Of a stretch of 64,000 nt of DNA, positions 8,279 through 16,316 are shown piece after piece. A program made the translations under genes and the position numbers. Source of the DNA: JAFDZW01 sp964404255 (lineage in GTDB: Bacteria; Bacteroidota; Ignavibacteria; Palsa-1295); assembly GCA_964404255.1 (NCBI GenBank), contig CAYOJJ010000016.1, positions 12,725 through 76,724 on the forward strand. Direction: 5' to 3'. The notes beneath the pieces are model-generated. The model saw only the letters and a list, made by a program, of their open reading frames with translations, had not been told where the DNA came from and searched no databases. Numbering within the stretch: the first letter of the stretch is position 1; each line of letters opens with the position of its first letter.

Positions 8279-9886
8279 ATGTCGGTGCTATCTTTATTGC
8301 TTTATGCTTGGGCTCTGGTAGGCGGAGTAGAAGAAGCCAAATTCCGGCCGGTACCTCATTTACTACTCTCCGATGCTGATTTCTTTACGATGACGGCGGT
8401 GGCTACGACCACTGGCGGTACTATTCTTGTAGGAGATGTTTACCAAACAAAAGATAGTAAAGAGCTTCCCCATTCTGGTATCACTAAGGTGCTTGACGAT
8501 GGCGAAACTGATTGGTCGTTAATTATAGCCTCCGATAATATCCGTCTTACCAGTGTAATAAGCAGTTCAGGTGGTTCTATCTATTGTGGTGGAGTTCTCA
8601 CTACATCTATTAGCTTGAAGCCGCGAAGGGTGCCACTGATTTTGAAATGTTCCTCCGATGGTTTACTTATTAAAAGTGTAGCCCTTTCCTTTGCTGACGA
8701 TATTAATACTACCACTCTTAGCGAGTTAGCTGATGGTAGTATTAATATTGCTGCAACGGTGACGGCAACAGGGGCGTCCCGGGTAATTGCTACGATAGGA
8801 GTACTCGATACCGCATTACAGATTAGTCAGATGTCGGTTATTCAAAGTTCGACCCCGATCACCGGCGTTGTATCGAACGGATATGTAGTGGGGCAATTAA
8901 ATAATTTATTCTTTACCACAAGTATAAATAATACAATTCTTCTGGTGGGTTTCGATACGGCAGCCACAACGCATTTCAGCCGTTCTTTCCTTTCTGGCGG
9001 CCAGCAACTGACATTGGGGGGTGTTGTATACCGAATCGATGGATCGATAGCAGTAAATGCTAACATGGTTAGTAATGCGACCTCTATTGCTACATGCGGT
9101 TTGTTTCAGATTAATCCTTCCGGTAAATTAGTAAATGCTTTTTCTTTACAAACTGCTACCGATGAAATCGGTACTTCTATCTCACGTGCATACGGGCCTT
9201 CCATTATTTTAGCAGCAAAAGGCAAACCTTCTCAATCGCCAGGGCGCGTATTTTTACTAGACAGTAATAATAATATCACACAATGTATTCGAATGGGTCT
9301 TTTTGAAGGACGAGAAATGGTCCCTTATGTGACATCTATAGTTGATAATATATTGCCGATTACTGGCATCGTGAAGGATACTTCTGAGTTAAGATTCCAG
9401 ACCTTTTGGGGGATAATGTCTCCGACGCTTGAGTGTTGCCAGTTTCTTCATGCCTCTGCTACTAAGCAGGAAGAACTATTTACCGAGAATGATGCTACGC
9501 AATACCAAGTAGCCAAAGTAGCTATTGATACAGTTGCCGTGGAGATTCAATTTTCAGGGTCGTTGATCAATGAGACAGTAAGTATGTGCGAAAGAATTCC
9601 TCAAACGGTAGTAATGAGCACGGATAGGCCTCTGGTTACTTTGAAAAATGTTGTACAGATCAATGAACCGTTGCACTTGCGGTTATCAGATATACCTCAA
9701 GGAGATTATCGTCTTTCTTTGTGTACAATAAATGGCAATACAGTCTATCAAGAGAGAAGAGATATACAGGGACCGGAAGAAATTTCCATCCCCACCACCG
9801 GCCTGGTGAGCAGCATCTATTTTATCGAGCTACAGGATGCGAATTCTTTCGCAACGGTCTGGCGGGGGAAAGTAGTGATCGAGTAG
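8279..9886 (+). CDS. T9SS-secreted repeat protein, array member 1
   Basis: A 535-aa protein with a short N-terminal hydrophobic segment and a beta-rich body carrying spaced Gly-rich turns (TTGGTILVG, SSGGSIYCGG, LADGSINI, RIDGSIAV), read here as a propeller of short blades. The last ~80 residues form a type A-like sorting domain ending TGLVSSIYFIELQDANSFATVWRGKVVIE. The final ~85 bp closely match the same region of most other array members, although the bodies are quite different. It is convergent with the next member, with only 3 bp between stop codons. Likely surface-exposed; ligand unknown. Confidence 0.8.
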   Translation: MSVLSLLLYAWALVGGVEEAKFRPVPHLLLSDADFFTMTAVATTTGGTILVGDVYQTKDSKELPHSGITKVLDDGETDWSLIIASDNIRLTSVISSSGGSIYCGGVLTTSISLKPRRVPLILKCSSDGLLIKSVALSFADDINTTTLSELADGSINIAATVTATGASRVIATIGVLDTALQISQMSVIQSSTPITGVVSNGYVVGQLNNLFFTTSINNTILLVGFDTAATTHFSRSFLSGGQQLTLGGVVYRIDGSIAVNANMVSNATSIATCGLFQINPSGKLVNAFSLQTATDEIGTSISRAYGPSIILAAKGKPSQSPGRVFLLDSNNNITQCIRMGLFEGREMVPYVTSIVDNILPITGIVKDTSELRFQTFWGIMSPTLECCQFLHASATKQEELFTENDATQYQVAKVAIDTVAVEIQFSGSLINETVSMCERIPQTVVMSTDRPLVTLKNVVQINEPLHLRLSDIPQGDYRLSLCTINGNTVYQERRDIQGPEEISIPTTGLVSSIYFIELQDANSFATVWRGKVVIE

Positions 9887-9889
9887 CGG

Positions 9890-11518
9890 TTACTCTATTA
9901 CCACTTTCTGGCGCCCGATCACCGAAAGGCTGTTAGCTTCGAGTACTTCTACGATATAGATTCCACTTGGTAAAGAAATGGTGGGTAGCTCTGTACTTAA
10001 ACCGGATGCAGCCGTCAGTAGAGCGGAGCGGTATACTTCTTTTCCTACCAGATCGCGCATAACAACCAGATAACTATCTGTATTCAGGTACGAAAGATCT
10101 ATCTTGATAGGATGATGTGCTGATGAAGGATTAGGATGTGCGAGTATCGGGCCCGTCGAAAAATCGCTGCGAACTGTGTTAGGAACCGTACTGCAAAGGA
10201 CGGTTGTGCCTGGGTGATGGGTGATCATAGAAAATGTTTGTTTACTTTGGATTACCGTACCATCGGAATATTGCATTGCCAGTGCAGTGTCCTGTATCTC
10301 TGCTATAGTAGTGGTTACTGTAGCAGGCTCAACGTTGCAGCCTTCCAGCGTATCGGAAAACACCTGATAATTAATACTCGGAGAATCGATCGTAGCCGAA
10401 AAATCTTCGCTTGAAATATAGGCATAGCGGGTAGGGCTGGAACGTAGAGGCTGAAGTGTAGCATAAGGGCCGGGACGCTCTTTGAAAATATTAGCTGCTG
10501 CTTTTACTGTGCCGGAGCTATTTACCGTTATAATATATTGCTCTGGGAAGGTGGTAAAAAGGCCGCATAGCCCTCCGAAGGCCGTTTGAAAAATACTTTC
10601 GCATTGCGATGGAAATATAAAGCTATATTGTGTTGCCCGCTGAAGATGCCCGATATCGGTAAACTGTAGTAGTATCGGTTGCAGACCGTGGCCAACACGC
10701 GTAGAACCGGCAAGGACTATTGAGCCATCAGATAATTGAAGCAAATGTGATGGAAAGATATCCGATGTTATCGAAGCATACGACGACTGAGTAATAAGAG
10801 TCCCGTTACTTTCAAGGCGAAGTAAGGATATCATCGTATAGTGCCCACTGTCACCGGGATGCGGTAGCACTGAATTGGCCAGTATAATAGTCGAATCAGT
10901 GCACTCCATTACAGCAGTAGTTTCTATATGCTGAGCAGTATCGGAGTTAACGGAAATTGTCCGGCACCAGAGCGGCGTACCGGTACTATCGACTTTGAAA
11001 ATAAACCCAAATCGTTCTCCCCAATGCACGGGCTTTGACGGAAACCACTGCCCAACGAATAGTACACCATTATCATGAGTAGGACAGCTTGCATTGATCA
11101 GTGCGCTTGCGCCAATACTATAACGGCAAGCCCAGCGGAGCGTACCATCATTATTAGTTGATACAGCGACGGGCTGTTGACTTAAGGTAAGAATTACGAG
11201 ACCGGCAGCAATAATAGCGCCATCCTTGCTTACCGATGTCGTTTGGAAATTGAAAATACCGTAGGCCTCGCTGCTGGTATCGGCAAATTGATCCATCCAG
11301 GCGATCTCACCCGCGGGGGTAAATTTCATAAGAAGGCCGTCGTTTTTTGCGATAGGGTTTGTACATCCGGAGGCAGCAATAGTGCCATCGGGAAGTATTG
11401 CGCTGGAAGAAGGCGTTGCCAGGAAGTTCAAAAAGCTGGCCGTTTCCGTAAGGGGCTGCGCCATTGCGCCGATGCTTGTCAGGCTTAGTATTAATAGGAT
11501 AATGATGGACTGTCTCAT
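9890..11518 (-). CDS. T9SS-secreted repeat protein, array member 2 (reverse orientation)
   Basis: A 542-aa protein with a clean signal peptide (MRQSIIILLILSLTSIGAMAQ). The body repeats turns of the kind LPDGTIAASG, SKDGAIIAAG and LSDGSIVLAGS. The C-terminal sorting domain runs from HPNPSSAHHPIKI to IEVLEANSLSVIGRQKVVIE-like sequence. This is the only member of the ~540-aa family on the minus strand, and its tail is the most diverged (IGRQKVVIE instead of LWRGKVVIE). That suggests orientation limits exchange of the tail with the plus-strand copies. Confidence 0.8.
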   Translation of the reverse strand: MRQSIIILLILSLTSIGAMAQPLTETASFLNFLATPSSSAILPDGTIAASGCTNPIAKNDGLLMKFTPAGEIAWMDQFADTSSEAYGIFNFQTTSVSKDGAIIAAGLVILTLSQQPVAVSTNNDGTLRWACRYSIGASALINASCPTHDNGVLFVGQWFPSKPVHWGERFGFIFKVDSTGTPLWCRTISVNSDTAQHIETTAVMECTDSTIILANSVLPHPGDSGHYTMISLLRLESNGTLITQSSYASITSDIFPSHLLQLSDGSIVLAGSTRVGHGLQPILLQFTDIGHLQRATQYSFIFPSQCESIFQTAFGGLCGLFTTFPEQYIITVNSSGTVKAAANIFKERPGPYATLQPLRSSPTRYAYISSEDFSATIDSPSINYQVFSDTLEGCNVEPATVTTTIAEIQDTALAMQYSDGTVIQSKQTFSMITHHPGTTVLCSTVPNTVRSDFSTGPILAHPNPSSAHHPIKIDLSYLNTDSYLVVMRDLVGKEVYRSALLTAASGLSTELPTISLPSGIYIVEVLEANSLSVIGRQKVVIE

Positions 11519-11585
11519 AGTAGTATAATTGGATCATCGAAAGAAACAACTTATGCACGGGTAAATGATTACACCTGGTCTGGCA

Positions 11586-11630
11586 ACTTCTTTTGCCACG
11601 GTTTAGCGGGAGAAGGTGGTGATCGAGTAA
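11586..11630 (+). pseudogene. Orphan C-terminal tail of a T9SS array gene (fragment)
   Basis: In frame this reads T-S-F-A-T-V-stop-R-E-K-V-V-I-E-stop, matching the NSFATVWRGKVVIE terminus of the array proteins with the Trp codon turned into TAG. No body of a gene precedes it. It is a solo remnant of the conserved 3' cassette. Confidence 0.65.
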
Positions 11631-11704
11631 AAAACCTTTGTCACACGGGGCCGGGGTGGGTCGTTTACTTGGTATTGTAATTAACTACTAACTCTTAAAC
11701 GACT

Positions 11705-12280
11705 ATGAAACACTACATGACACGCATCGCACTGGCCGGCTTTTTTGCTTTGGCACTCGGACTTTTGTTCAACGATTCACAAGCAGCGCTCAATTCCTAC
11801 CTGCAGCTTAAAGGGCAGACCAATGGTAAGACTTACCGCTGTACCATCGATGGCAATGGCAAATTCACGTTCTCGAATGTCGAACCCGGGCAATACGATC
11901 TCGTTGTTGTCTGCGATGGCAAAGGCGATTGCCCGAGCACGATCGAGATTTCGAGCTTTTCGTGGGGCGTCTCGAATTCCGGTTCGATGAGCTCCGCCAG
12001 CGTCAGCGGCAGAAACACCCCGGTGACTCGCTCGAATATCTCGAATAACCGCACCGCCAGCTCGTCATCGGTTACCTCTAATGGCAGCCGTGTTGCCTGC
12101 GCCGATCTCAATGGCGATGGCATTCTGGATGTGATCACTTCGCCGGTCAGCTTTTCGGTAAGTTCTGCATCGGTCAGCTCCGGCTCGAAGGTGGTCTTTC
12201 ACGATCTTACGGTTATGAGCATGTGCTCGCCGGGTGGGAAATTGACCGCTACCTACGATCTGAAAAAAGGCGTAAAATAA
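11705..12280 (+). CDS. Secreted Hcp-like / carboxypeptidase-regulatory-like domain protein
   Basis: A 191-aa protein with a signal peptide (to ~residue 27, ...NDSQAAL). The first part (SYLQLKGQ..GKTYRCTIDGNGKFTFSNVEPGQYDLVVVCDGK) looks like a small regulatory beta-sandwich. It is followed by IEISSFSWGVSNSGS and, later, KVVFHDLTVM. These are hallmark phrases of Hcp-type beta-barrels (IE..SFSWG...; ..F.DL...). A DLNGDGILDV loop resembles a calcium-binding dockerin-type loop. The insert between the two Hcp-like parts is Ser-rich. No T6SS genes are nearby, so a T6SS role is unlikely. A good terminator follows. The Hcp link is an inference from motifs. Confidence 0.55.
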   Translation: MKHYMTRIALAGFFALALGLLFNDSQAALNSYLQLKGQTNGKTYRCTIDGNGKFTFSNVEPGQYDLVVVCDGKGDCPSTIEISSFSWGVSNSGSMSSASVSGRNTPVTRSNISNNRTASSSSVTSNGSRVACADLNGDGILDVITSPVSFSVSSASVSSGSKVVFHDLTVMSMCSPGGKLTATYDLKKGVK

Positions 12281-12300
12281 TATCTCTTAGCTTACCCATC

Positions 12301-12333
12301 AAAGCCTCATTGCTCTGCAACGGGGCTTTTTTT
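12301..12333 (+). terminator. Intrinsic terminator of the Hcp-like gene
   Basis: The stem AAAGCC...GGCTTT has an inner TTGC/GCAA pairing around a TCT loop and is followed by a run of seven T. It begins 20 bp after the stop codon. Confidence 0.85.
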
Positions 12334-12378
12334 ATGTAGGGAGTTTGTAACTATTAGGGGTGCCGGAAGTTTATTAGA

Positions 12379-12456
12379 ATGTTCTTTGCGATAATCGAAC
12401 TACAGAATGCCAATTCATTTGCAACCGTGTGAAAAGGGAAGATAGTTGTAGAATAA
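12379..12456 (+). pseudogene. Second orphan C-terminal tail of a T9SS array gene
   Basis: The translation is M-F-F-A-I-I-E-L-Q-N-A-N-S-F-A-T-V-stop-K-G-K-I-V-V-E-stop, a degenerate copy of YFIELQDANSFATVWRGKVVVE with the Trp codon mutated to TGA. It ends 25 bp before the next array gene. No upstream coding body remains. Confidence 0.7.
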
Positions 12457-12481
12457 GGATGTTATCTTTGAAATTTGTAGT

Positions 12482-14083
12482 ATGAAGAAATTACTTCCGA
12501 TGCTACTCCTTACCTGTCTGGCAGCGACGGGTTTTGCACAGACTACCTATCTGCATCTTACCGCCGCCAAAGATTTTCCGAGAGGCGGCCTGCTCATTCC
12601 CGTATCGGGCGGTATGCTGCTGTATGGGCCCCTGCTTAATGACGCTAATACAATAGGGCCCAGGCAGGCGATAGCAAAACTATCTACTGATGGAACGGTG
12701 CTATGGGTGCGGCAGACGTCACATGAATATCCAAAGAGTGAGTTTTTTGCGGTTCACGCCATAGAAACACGCAATGGGACTATCATCCTGAGCGGCGTCA
12801 TGGGAATAGATAGTACCAAGCCCGATGGCAGCGCCCTGGGGAGTGTTTATTCTATAATAGCTACCGACTCTGCCGGTAATTGGATAACTACTGCTTCCTT
12901 TCTGAACCCCTGTCCGATAGGACATTTGCTTCAATTATCGGATGGGACTATTCTCATGGCCGGCTCTACCTATACCTCACCTAATGAAGTTGCATCGATC
13001 TGTTTTTTTGATTCCACCCTGAATAAAGGGACCCTGCTTCAATTAAACCATTCATATTCGAGTACCTATAGCACCTTCCCTTTTATTACGGAATGTCCGG
13101 ATAAGACACTGCTTGTTGCGGGCTCGTATAATAGTGGTTTGGCAATCATTCATCTTGATCGTGCCGGCCATATTTTATCGAGTCGGAATGTCATCTTTCC
13201 TACGTTAAGCTTTTCTGCCACCTCTATTGCTATGGGCGCCGATGGTTCGGTCGTACTTGGCGGTACTCTCTTCGATACCAGCAGCGGATTAGGAAACCGT
13301 AGTTGTATCGTACAACTCAATACCTCCGGAGCAGTGAAGCGAGTGGTAGCATTCGATCCGTTCGATAACACCGGCAGCTGTACGGTGATAGCGCTTGCGA
13401 ACGGACAATATGTGGTTGCGACCGAGGCAAATTCCGGTAGCACCTCCTCGCATATTCTTCTTATCGATAGCAGCCTGACGGTGCAACGAGCGATTTCAAT
13501 GGAAGTATTTAAAGATCTATTAGTATCTCCATCCATCAGTACTGCAGGCGATGGAGCCATTGCTATTGCCAGTTCGGCAAAAAGTAAAAAGTTGGGCACC
13601 CCTACTTATACCTTTTGGGGCACTATTTCCGCTTCGCTTAGCGGGTGTGGTGTAACCGACGAGCTACTAAGCACGGCGCCGATATCAACCATCACCGATT
13701 CTTCATTCGGTATTACTGCCGCCATGCGGACGGTCTCAGCCATCCCATTTTCACTGGGGATAGAACCCCTTCCGACAGAACATACTGTAGTAGATGGCTG
13801 CGCAGGTATTCCGGATTATGTCGAACACCGCCCTGATCCGCCTTTTGTTTCTTGCGTAAATCCGCTCCGGCATTCAGAGCCCATCGTTCTTCATACCGTG
13901 TTATCCGAACCTTTAACCGTAATTCTTCGCGATATAGCAGGAAAGATGATCTACACGCAAAAGTATGTCGGCAATGATATCCAGATTCCCACAACCGGCC
14001 TCGCCAGCGGTATCTACTTTATCGAATTGCAGGACGCTAATTCCTTTGCGACGATCTGGCGGGCGAAGGTGGTGGTGGAATAA
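12482..14083 (+). CDS. T9SS-secreted repeat protein, array member 3
   Basis: A 533-aa protein with a signal peptide MKKLLPMLLLTCLAATGFAQ. Turn motifs TRNGTIILSG, LSDGTILMAGS and GADGSVVLGG recur through the body, consistent with propeller blades. The C-terminal domain runs from roughly residue 455 (LRHSEPIVLHTVLSEPLTVILRDIAGK) to the shared tail FIELQDANSFATIWRAKVVVE. Arg-Ala replaces the usual Arg-Gly. It follows a solo tail fragment and precedes a DUF898 gene by 59 bp. Confidence 0.82.
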   Translation: MKKLLPMLLLTCLAATGFAQTTYLHLTAAKDFPRGGLLIPVSGGMLLYGPLLNDANTIGPRQAIAKLSTDGTVLWVRQTSHEYPKSEFFAVHAIETRNGTIILSGVMGIDSTKPDGSALGSVYSIIATDSAGNWITTASFLNPCPIGHLLQLSDGTILMAGSTYTSPNEVASICFFDSTLNKGTLLQLNHSYSSTYSTFPFITECPDKTLLVAGSYNSGLAIIHLDRAGHILSSRNVIFPTLSFSATSIAMGADGSVVLGGTLFDTSSGLGNRSCIVQLNTSGAVKRVVAFDPFDNTGSCTVIALANGQYVVATEANSGSTSSHILLIDSSLTVQRAISMEVFKDLLVSPSISTAGDGAIAIASSAKSKKLGTPTYTFWGTISASLSGCGVTDELLSTAPISTITDSSFGITAAMRTVSAIPFSLGIEPLPTEHTVVDGCAGIPDYVEHRPDPPFVSCVNPLRHSEPIVLHTVLSEPLTVILRDIAGKMIYTQKYVGNDIQIPTTGLASGIYFIELQDANSFATIWRAKVVVE

Positions 14084-14142
14084 TTCGTATATTCGGCTTA
14101 TCCTGATAAGGATAACACAGTATTCATACATCATCAAAACTT

Positions 14143-14448
14143 ATGGCCACGCAATTCAAATTTACCGGCGGTGCCGGATCGTATCTTGGTATTAGTATCG
14201 CGACGTTCTTTATCACTATTTTCACTCTTGGGCTTGGAGTACCCTGGGCGGTAGTGATGAGAATGCGCTGGGAAGTGGAGCACACGGTAGTCGATGGAAA
14301 GCTACTTCGTTTTACCGGCAGCGGCGCCGATCTTTTCGGCCGCTATATTCTTTGGTGGGTACTCTGTGTTATCACCTTCGGTATCTATTCCTTCTGGGTG
14401 CCGGTGAAGATCATCCAATGGAAGATCGAACATACCGAGATCTCGTAA
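14143..14448 (+). CDS. DUF898-like small membrane protein
   Basis: A 101-aa protein with two transmembrane segments (ISIATFFITIFTLGLGVPWAVVM and YILWWVLCVITFGIYSFWVPV). The repeated GxxLxFTG...LF..Y..W..ITFGIY..W pattern is typical of the DUF898 (YjgN-like) family. It is shorter than many members, holding one repeat of the usual pair. It sits between two T9SS array genes, and no functional link is apparent. Start at the ATG with a conserved-looking MATQFKFTG opening. Confidence 0.72.
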   Translation: MATQFKFTGGAGSYLGISIATFFITIFTLGLGVPWAVVMRMRWEVEHTVVDGKLLRFTGSGADLFGRYILWWVLCVITFGIYSFWVPVKIIQWKIEHTEIS

Positions 14449-14633
14449 TAATCATATCTATGGAGATAGTACTATCCGCTGTCGTTAATACTAATAGTAG
14501 CGGGTAGTTACTATTATACAGGAAGCAGGTCTGATTCCATGGTGTGGTCCATCTATTTTGCTATCGAAAAAAACTACAACTTTCGTTTCGCTCGCGTGTC
14601 TTCTGATAGGGAGCACCAATCACCAGAACTATA

Positions 14634-16247
14634 ATGCGCAGACGTGCCGTATCGCAAGGGGAGCGTTCTTCGAAGTATAGCCGGGTATTTCGGCTCTGGT
14701 CTTGGATTGTCTGTTTACTACTAACGTATGAAAGCAGTGCTGCGCAGCTTCCGAGGCTCTGGCGTAGTACCTTTAAGAATCTCGGGCCGGTTATTGCTCT
14801 TCGCCGCGCACCGGATGGCGGGAGTATTGCTGCGGGCAATGGGACGCAAGGGGAATTCCTTATTAAGATCGGAAGCGATGGAGCCATCGAATGGCATCAT
14901 ACTATCTATACTTCACCGCTGGTTCAACTGAGTTCCATGGAGATCGATAGCAGCGGCGATATTATTTGCTGCGGAACCCATAGCCCCAGCGGCGCATCGA
15001 CTCAGACTCAAGCGGCGATCCAGTGTTTTGATAAGAATGGCTACTTAAAAAAGAATCTTATTTTTAAAAGCATTACGAAGGTACTCGACGCACATTTGCT
15101 TCGCCTTTCCGATGGGACGTATGTTATTAGCGGTACGGCTACCGATACTCCGCCGGTGCCGTATATCATTCACCTCTCTCCTGTTTTTTCTATTCTTGCC
15201 TCGTATGAAGTATTTCCAAGCGACGTAACCTCGCAATTGCTGAATGCCTTTGTGACCCAGGGAAAAGATAACAGCCTGATGCTACTCGGTAATTATGCTT
15301 CGTTTACTACGGCTATTGTTATTGCCAATGATGTTGTCGATACCCAACAATTCTATAGATCGCTCGGCTCGGTCATTGGCAGCAAAGGTATTTGCCATAC
15401 GAACGGTGATATCTACATAGCCACGGCCATACATTCGCCTTCGAGCGTGGCGACACTACTACGGTTTCATCCGAATGGCGATCTGAAGTTTGCCCTACAG
15501 GCGGATAGAACCGTCTTCTCTATTCCTTCTTCCATTGAAGAAGATAGCGATGGTACCATACTATTTGCTTCCCAGAGTGTCCTTGATTCGTTTATGCGTT
15601 GTGTCCGCTTCGATACCAATGGGAAGGTGCTTCAGATCGCCGATATGAAGATCCCGAAGAAAGCGCTTTCTACTTCGTTTCTGGCGAGCGGTGCTACCCA
15701 TACTACCCGGATGTTGCTGAGCACTCCGGTACACGCCGCTGGCGATGACTATGAATCGGAGCTCTATTGGGGAACGGTAGATAGCGCTTTTACTTCCTGC
15801 CTATCAAAACCGATACTGGCGCCGGTTACACCGCTGGCGATCAGTGCGTCGGATTGTACGTGGTTCTATACGGCAGGGATAACGGTCAGCATCGATTCAC
15901 TGCAATTTATCATGAGCGAAGAAGAACTTCCGCTGCCAGATCCGCTTTGCTCCGAAGCAGTGCCTCTATCTGAAACCGGCGCTGAGCAACTCTTAACCGT
16001 CACTCCAAACCCTGCCAATCGATCCGGCGGCATTACGATTCATGCGCCGTTAGATGAGCATAAAGAATATCGCCTTATTCTTCGCTCTATGATGGGTGCG
16101 AACATTGCCGAGCAACAACTCCCGGCGGGTTCAGGTCATGATATTCGCCTTTCAATAAGCGGCCTCGCCAGTGGCCTCTACTTCGTCGAACTTGCCGATG
16201 CGAATTCGTTTGCGACGCTCTGGCGGGGTAAGGTAGTGGTAGAGTAG
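14634..16247 (+). CDS. T9SS-secreted repeat protein, array member 4 (left neighbour of the prophage)
   Basis: A 537-aa protein with an extended basic N terminus and a hydrophobic signal (LWSWIVCLLLTYESSAAQ). Body turns include LRRAPDGGSIAAG, LSDGTYVISG and ...DSDGTILFAS. The sorting domain starts near TVTPNPANRSGGITI and ends with the cassette GLYFVELADANSFATLWRGKVVVE. The TAG stop at 16245-16247 lies only two bases before the left end of the prophage, so the insertion spared the coding sequence. Confidence 0.85.
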   Translation: MRRRAVSQGERSSKYSRVFRLWSWIVCLLLTYESSAAQLPRLWRSTFKNLGPVIALRRAPDGGSIAAGNGTQGEFLIKIGSDGAIEWHHTIYTSPLVQLSSMEIDSSGDIICCGTHSPSGASTQTQAAIQCFDKNGYLKKNLIFKSITKVLDAHLLRLSDGTYVISGTATDTPPVPYIIHLSPVFSILASYEVFPSDVTSQLLNAFVTQGKDNSLMLLGNYASFTTAIVIANDVVDTQQFYRSLGSVIGSKGICHTNGDIYIATAIHSPSSVATLLRFHPNGDLKFALQADRTVFSIPSSIEEDSDGTILFASQSVLDSFMRCVRFDTNGKVLQIADMKIPKKALSTSFLASGATHTTRMLLSTPVHAAGDDYESELYWGTVDSAFTSCLSKPILAPVTPLAISASDCTWFYTAGITVSIDSLQFIMSEEELPLPDPLCSEAVPLSETGAEQLLTVTPNPANRSGGITIHAPLDEHKEYRLILRSMMGANIAEQQLPAGSGHDIRLSISGLASGLYFVELADANSFATLWRGKVVVE

Positions 16248-16249
16248 TA

Positions 16250-16291
16250 TGTTGATTCTTGCAACTCGTCGGCTGTTTTCTTGCAATTCGT
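16250..16291 (+). repeat. Prophage left end with two transposase-type sites
   Basis: TTCTTGCAACTCGT (16256-16269) and TTCTTGCAATTCGT (16278-16291) differ at one base and are 22 bp apart, the phasing expected for MuA/TnsB-type binding sites. The terminal dinucleotide is TG. Confidence 0.7.
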
Positions 16292-16316
16292 TTTCATTTG
16301 CTTTTTTGTGCTTTTA

